17,052 bases of DNA from contig CAYHFD010000019.1 of the NCBI GenBank assembly GCA_964355855.1, positions 1 to 17,052 of the forward strand, given 5' to 3'. Below, one piece after another: positions 15,277-17,052 of the stretch. The notes beneath the pieces are model-generated. The model searched no databases. It saw nothing but the letters and a program-made list of their open reading frames with translations, and was not told where the DNA came from. Made by a program: the position numbers and the translations under genes. Origin of the DNA: XYD1-FULL-44-32 sp964355855 (GTDB lineage: Bacteria > Patescibacteriota > Minisyncoccia > Phycocordibacterales > XYD1-FULL-46-19). Positions within the stretch are counted from its first letter, which is position 1. Every line of letters begins with the position of its first letter.

Positions 15277-15504
15277 TTATTTTTGGATTTCTTCATAATC
15301 CTCTGGCTTACCAATAATTCTCACTAACTCTTTAGAGCCATCGACAGAAATAGCCCCACACTTACATGGGGTTAAATTACCGTGCGTAATAGAAAGAACC
15401 TCGGTGCCACATTTCTTGCACTTGATGCATGCCCCCACACCAAAAATCCCTTTGGTGTGGGGGTGAATATCTTTCTCAGTTTTGTTGGCGATTTCCTTTG
15501 GCAT
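15277..15504 (-). CDS. Small zinc-ribbon protein
   Basis: A 75-residue protein with five cysteines: C26xxC29xxC32 and C47-K-C49 (GACIKCKKCGTEV and TPCKCGAI), as in a zinc ribbon, and a charged C-terminus. No named family is recognised with certainty. The ATG at 15504 lies 5 bp after the nucleotidyltransferase stop; a TTG at 15522 would overlap that gene and add six residues. It carries a 13-bp perfect hairpin in its coding region (15432-15463). Position suggests cotranscription with the AbiE-like pair. Confidence 0.65.
   Translation of the reverse strand: MPKEIANKTEKDIHPHTKGIFGVGACIKCKKCGTEVLSITHGNLTPCKCGAISVDGSKELVRIIGKPEDYEEIQK
15432..15463. repeat. 13-bp perfect hairpin inside the zinc-ribbon gene
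   Basis: CCCCCACACCAAA (15432-15444) pairs perfectly with TTTGGTGTGGGGG (15451-15463) around a 6-nt loop. It encodes the HPHTKGIFGVG segment just before the first cysteine. It has no T-run directly after it on the minus strand, so a terminator is unlikely. Confidence 0.75.
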
Positions 15505-15509
15505 AAACT

Positions 15510-16802
15510 TTATTTCAACCAATCATCGAAGTCACCCTCGGTTAAATCTTCTTTCCGGAGAATGATCTGCTCTTTCTGATTCAGATTATCAGCGGTTACA
15601 CGAATAAGTTTTGTCGTTAGTGTGTCGCCAACAAGTTCATAATTGATTTTCTTCAAATAGGCCTCGATCTTCTCATAGAACAGCGAGGCATATTCTTTCT
15701 GTTTTTTCTCCGATGTCGGTCTACTGCTAGAACCATTTGATCGAAATTTGATGGTGTCACTCACGATATTGTTGATTGGAAACGAAACTTCAATGTCTTT
15801 AAACAGAAACCAATACTCGCTCAAGTTACATATAATGCGTACCCGGTCGCCCTCTTTCGTGCCATACTCAAAAATGAAAGAAAATACATCAGTGCGAAAA
15901 TCCTCAAACACATCGACTCCCTCAAACTTCGATACGGTCCTGATTTTATAGGCGTCTCGCAACTGAAAGAAAGTATCGCGCCAACTTTTAAGCCAGTTGG
16001 TTACATAGCGAGAATCAAGAAAGAGTGGTGTGATGTCGTTTTTCAAATTTTCATCGCTCACATTATTCATTTTCACTGCGAGTTTAGTAAAGAGTGTTCG
16101 GTAGTCTTTCGCCTCCTCAACTTTTTTTGCTTTGAGATAATCGAGATCGGGTACGATTTTTTTACTCATATACCAAAGCAAGTCGTAGATATCACGTCCT
16201 TTTTCTTCGTATATTGCTTTATCTACGCCACGTGTTCCGCGTAGAAAAATAGCGGCAATTTTGCTCGCCATAAGCGAGGAGAGATTGTATGTCAGTATCA
16301 CAAATGATAACTGCCCATGATTCTGCGGCATACGCTCCGTCACCACGTTAGAAGTTGGGACAAACTGGTTGAGATCAACTTTGACATGAACCCATTCAGA
16401 AGCGTAACCCTCGACCAGACCACCAACTCTAAATTTAAGCATTATGCCTCTGTTGTTGGTGATGCTGATTTTCAAAAATTCAGAATCAACGCCATACACC
16501 TTCGAGAAATGCTTTTCCGCTTCCTCTTTAAGTTTGTTAAGAAAATCGTTATCTACATCGCTACTTACCTCGAAATCTAGATCAACTGACATACGATCAA
16601 GGTCATAGCAGATGCGAAGTGCTGAGCCACCATACATTATCCATTTGTTGTATTCCGGATGATGGTAAACGAAATCGAGAACATAAAACTGCAATTCTTC
16701 TTTAAGCGCATTGAGCCTTATTTCTGGATCGGTAATGCTAAAGCCATAGGTTGAAAGGCCGTCAAGCTTACGTTTTAGAATTGTTGAAATCTGTTCACTC
16801 AT
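15510..16802 (-). CDS. AbiEii-like nucleotidyltransferase toxin
   Basis: A 430-residue protein of the AbiEii/AbiGii type IV toxin family, DNA polymerase-beta-like nucleotidyltransferases that act on nucleotides or tRNA. The active-site signature is MYGGSALR (57-63) followed by DRMSVDLDFEV (69-79), giving GGSA and D74-x-D76. A further part with KVDLNQFVP and YDLLWYM fits the family. A basic, charged C-terminal region of about 150 residues follows and is longer than in the smallest members. Its ATG overlaps the stop of the upstream antitoxin by 8 bp (ATGAGTGA), the usual coupling for AbiE pairs. Confidence 0.85.
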   Translation of the reverse strand: MSEQISTILKRKLDGLSTYGFSITDPEIRLNALKEELQFYVLDFVYHHPEYNKWIMYGGSALRICYDLDRMSVDLDFEVSSDVDNDFLNKLKEEAEKHFSKVYGVDSEFLKISITNNRGIMLKFRVGGLVEGYASEWVHVKVDLNQFVPTSNVVTERMPQNHGQLSFVILTYNLSSLMASKIAAIFLRGTRGVDKAIYEEKGRDIYDLLWYMSKKIVPDLDYLKAKKVEEAKDYRTLFTKLAVKMNNVSDENLKNDITPLFLDSRYVTNWLKSWRDTFFQLRDAYKIRTVSKFEGVDVFEDFRTDVFSFIFEYGTKEGDRVRIICNLSEYWFLFKDIEVSFPINNIVSDTIKFRSNGSSSRPTSEKKQKEYASLFYEKIEAYLKKINYELVGDTLTTKLIRVTADNLNQKEQIILRKEDLTEGDFDDWLK

Positions 16803-17052
16803 GGGAGTATTTATTAATCATTGAATAAAATTTATCCTGTTCTTCCTTACTCATCTCATCAATATCTATCCTTAATTCTGAAACCATTGCTTTGACTTTT
16901 TCTATGTCCAGACCGTTAAACTGACGCGTTCTCAAATAGAGCAAATCAAACAAAGCCTTAGAGGGAGAGGCTATGTAAAAATCAAACTTTCCTTTTGCTA
17001 AAGAAAAATCCGTAAAAAAATCTTTGCTGATCGACTGATACGAAAAATTACC
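16795..17052 (-). CDS. AbiEi-like antitoxin, partial (5' end outside window)
   Basis: The frame is open from the window edge to TGA at 16797-16795, giving 85 C-terminal residues. It contains YQSISKDFFTDF and YIASPSKALFDLLYLRTRQF, the family's ASPxKALxDLLY block, which is characteristic of AbiEi-type antitoxins ('transcriptional regulators of the viral defence system'). The N-terminal winged helix lies outside the window. AbiEi proteins repress their own operon and counter AbiEii. It overlaps the toxin gene by 8 bp. Confidence 0.75.
   Translation of the reverse strand, partial: GNFSYQSISKDFFTDFSLAKGKFDFYIASPSKALFDLLYLRTRQFNGLDIEKVKAMVSELRIDIDEMSKEEQDKFYSMINKYSHE

Noticed and set aside
1..17052. 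CRISPR array, rRNA, tRNA or integrase genes
   Set aside because: No regularly spaced repeats, no rRNA-like or tRNA-like stretch, and no recombinase or transposase motif was found by eye.

Overview
The window looks like a chromosomal segment of a Candidate Phyla Radiation (Patescibacteria, Parcubacteria-like) bacterium. The evidence is low GC, sparse Shine-Dalgarno sites, a sigma-70 region 4 / HARE-HTH fusion regulator, a lineage-type membrane protein resembling the non-ATPase part of CPR type IV secretion proteins, and palindromic or AT-rich repeats, some of them inside coding sequence. TAA, TAG and TGA all act as stops, so the UGA=Gly code of Gracilibacteria/Absconditabacteria is not indicated. 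The taxonomic placement is an inference from gene families recognised by eye.

Left half (1 to ~9.5 kb, all + strand): a gene-free leader; a four-helix membrane protein; a 137-bp nested inverted-repeat element and a strong terminator; leuS (leucyl-tRNA synthetase) carrying a Nudix domain in its editing domain and three further in-frame, repeat-like insertions; the sigma4/HARE regulator; a CPR membrane protein followed by mltG (cell-wall transglycosylase); a DEDDh exonuclease whose start codon lies in the 3' arm of a long leader stem; and a seven-helix membrane protein with a near-consensus promoter, a good SD and a terminator. A 43-codon ORF sits between two terminator-like hairpins at the turn-around point.

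Right half (~9.7 to 17.05 kb, all - strand): a defence-type accessory region. Reading 5'->3' on the minus strand: the end of an AbiEi-like antitoxin, an AbiEii-like nucleotidyltransferase toxin overlapping it by 8 bp, a small zinc-ribbon protein, a fused restriction-methyltransferase gene interrupted by one in-frame TAA between methylase motifs I and IV, then a promoter and an AAA ATPase + RloB pair (RloAB/AbiL-like), followed by two coupled small genes (a SANT/Myb-like DNA-binding protein and an unknown acidic protein) and one doubtful ORF.

The points most worth following up are the LeuRS-Nudix fusion with its in-frame repeat insertions, the leader stem and overlapping 17-codon upstream ORF in front of the exonuclease, the single nonsense codon in the restriction-modification gene, and the gene content of the defence cluster.
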